From UBA5177 sp002413265 (lineage in GTDB: Bacteria > Chloroflexota > UBA5177), in NCBI GenBank assembly GCA_036752825.1, contig DAIORV010000140.1:1-5730 (forward strand): a DNA stretch of 5,730 nt, in the 5' to 3' direction. Position 1 is the first letter of the stretch, and each line of letters starts with the position of its first letter. Below, piece after piece: positions 5,351 through 5,730 of the stretch. Position numbers and translations under genes: made by a program. Under the pieces are notes generated by a model, which ran no database searches, was not told the origin of the DNA, and worked only from the letters and a program-made list of their open reading frames with translations.

Positions 5351-5730
5351 TCAGGCGGCTGGTTGCTTGTGTGCAGCCTCGTAGTCTCCGATCTCATCCT
5401 CATGCTGCAGAGTCAAGGCGATATCGTCTAGTCCGTTGAGCAAGCGATATCGGACATAAGGGTCGATCTCGAAGGCGTACGCAGTACCGTCAGTCGCACT
5501 GACCCGCTGCTTTTCCAGGTCGACGGTCAGCAGATAGCCTGGCGATCGCCGGGTTCGTGTCACCAGATCCGTCACCTGTTCTTCCTCCAACACAACCGGC
5601 AGCAGACCGTTGCCGAGTGCGTTGGAAGTGAAGATATCGGCGAAGGAGGGGGCGATAACCGTCCGGATGCCATATTCCCGCAGCGCCCACACGGCGTGCT
5701 CCCGAGAGGAGCCGCTGCCGAAATTGCGTC
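5351..5730 (-). CDS. leuD: 3-isopropylmalate dehydratase small subunit (LeuD), C-terminal part
   Basis: LeuD pairs with the iron-sulfur subunit LeuC to isomerise 2-isopropylmalate to 3-isopropylmalate in leucine biosynthesis, in the cytosol. The gene enters from the right edge, and the frame stays open through the edge. The visible 125 residues begin RNFGSGSSREHAVWALREYG, the substrate-loop signature of aconitase-type swivelling domains (the NFGxGSSREHA motif), followed by IAPSFADIFTSNALGNGLLP. They end with a LLNGLDDIALTLQHEDEIGD-type tail typical of bacterial LeuD. The second residue of the GxGSS loop is Ser where E. coli has Cys; other LeuD proteins also vary there. Roughly the first 60-80 residues are missing. 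LeuC is probably just upstream, outside the window. There is no functional link visible to the polyphosphate genes. Confidence 0.95.
   Translation of the reverse strand, partial: RNFGSGSSREHAVWALREYGIRTVIAPSFADIFTSNALGNGLLPVVLEEEQVTDLVTRTRRSPGYLLTVDLEKQRVSATDGTAYAFEIDPYVRYRLLNGLDDIALTLQHEDEIGDYEAAHKQPAA

Noticed and set aside
5065..5403. Minus-strand 112-codon frame in the leuD/exported-protein gap
   Set aside because: Arg/Pro/Thr-rich chance-like composition, overlap with the end of leuD in another frame, and no recognisable ribosome site.

Overview
The window comes from a bacterial chromosome of moderately high GC content. Genes are closely packed, there are long antisense open frames of the kind GC-rich DNA produces by chance, and two of the seven main genes use GTG starts. 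Nothing visible fixes the phylum: PPK1, a short PPX, a ROK-family kinase and LeuD are all widespread. I see no rRNA, tRNA, insertion sequence, phage gene or CRISPR array.

Left part (1-2218, minus strand): a full-length polyphosphate kinase (ppk1) is followed 35 bases later by the first 23 codons of a ROK-family sugar kinase or regulator that runs off the left edge. The 111-base gap 2219-2329 separates ppk1 from a divergent plus-strand cluster. It holds a plausible extended -10 for ppk1 and an imperfect 22-bp inverted repeat that could be an operator for one or both directions.

Middle part (2330-4447, plus strand): three tightly packed genes form a likely operon. They encode a calcineurin-like metallophosphoesterase, a small basic coiled-coil protein of unknown function, and a short PPX/GppA exopolyphosphatase. 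The last two overlap by 11 bases. The core of the window is therefore a polyphosphate module, with the synthesis gene and the breakdown gene transcribed away from each other from one control region. The metallophosphoesterase carries an unusual insert of two 66-bp in-frame tandem repeat units plus a partial third. Each full unit contains the same 18-base near-perfect palindrome.

Right part (4448-5730): just after ppx there is a possible 43-codon frame with a strong Shine-Dalgarno-like sequence and a CxxCxxC cluster (speculative). It runs head-on into a minus-strand gene for a 173-residue probably exported or membrane-anchored protein that I do not recognise. That gene's leader contains a perfect 8-bp inverted repeat right before its GTG start. 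Upstream is a 294-base gap with several further inverted repeats but no convincing gene, and then the C-terminal two thirds of leuD (3-isopropylmalate dehydratase small subunit, leucine biosynthesis), which continues past the right edge.

The points most worth a second look are the palindrome-bearing repeat insert in the phosphoesterase, the ppk1/phosphoesterase control region, the coiled-coil partner of ppx, and the hairpin leader of the orphan exported protein.
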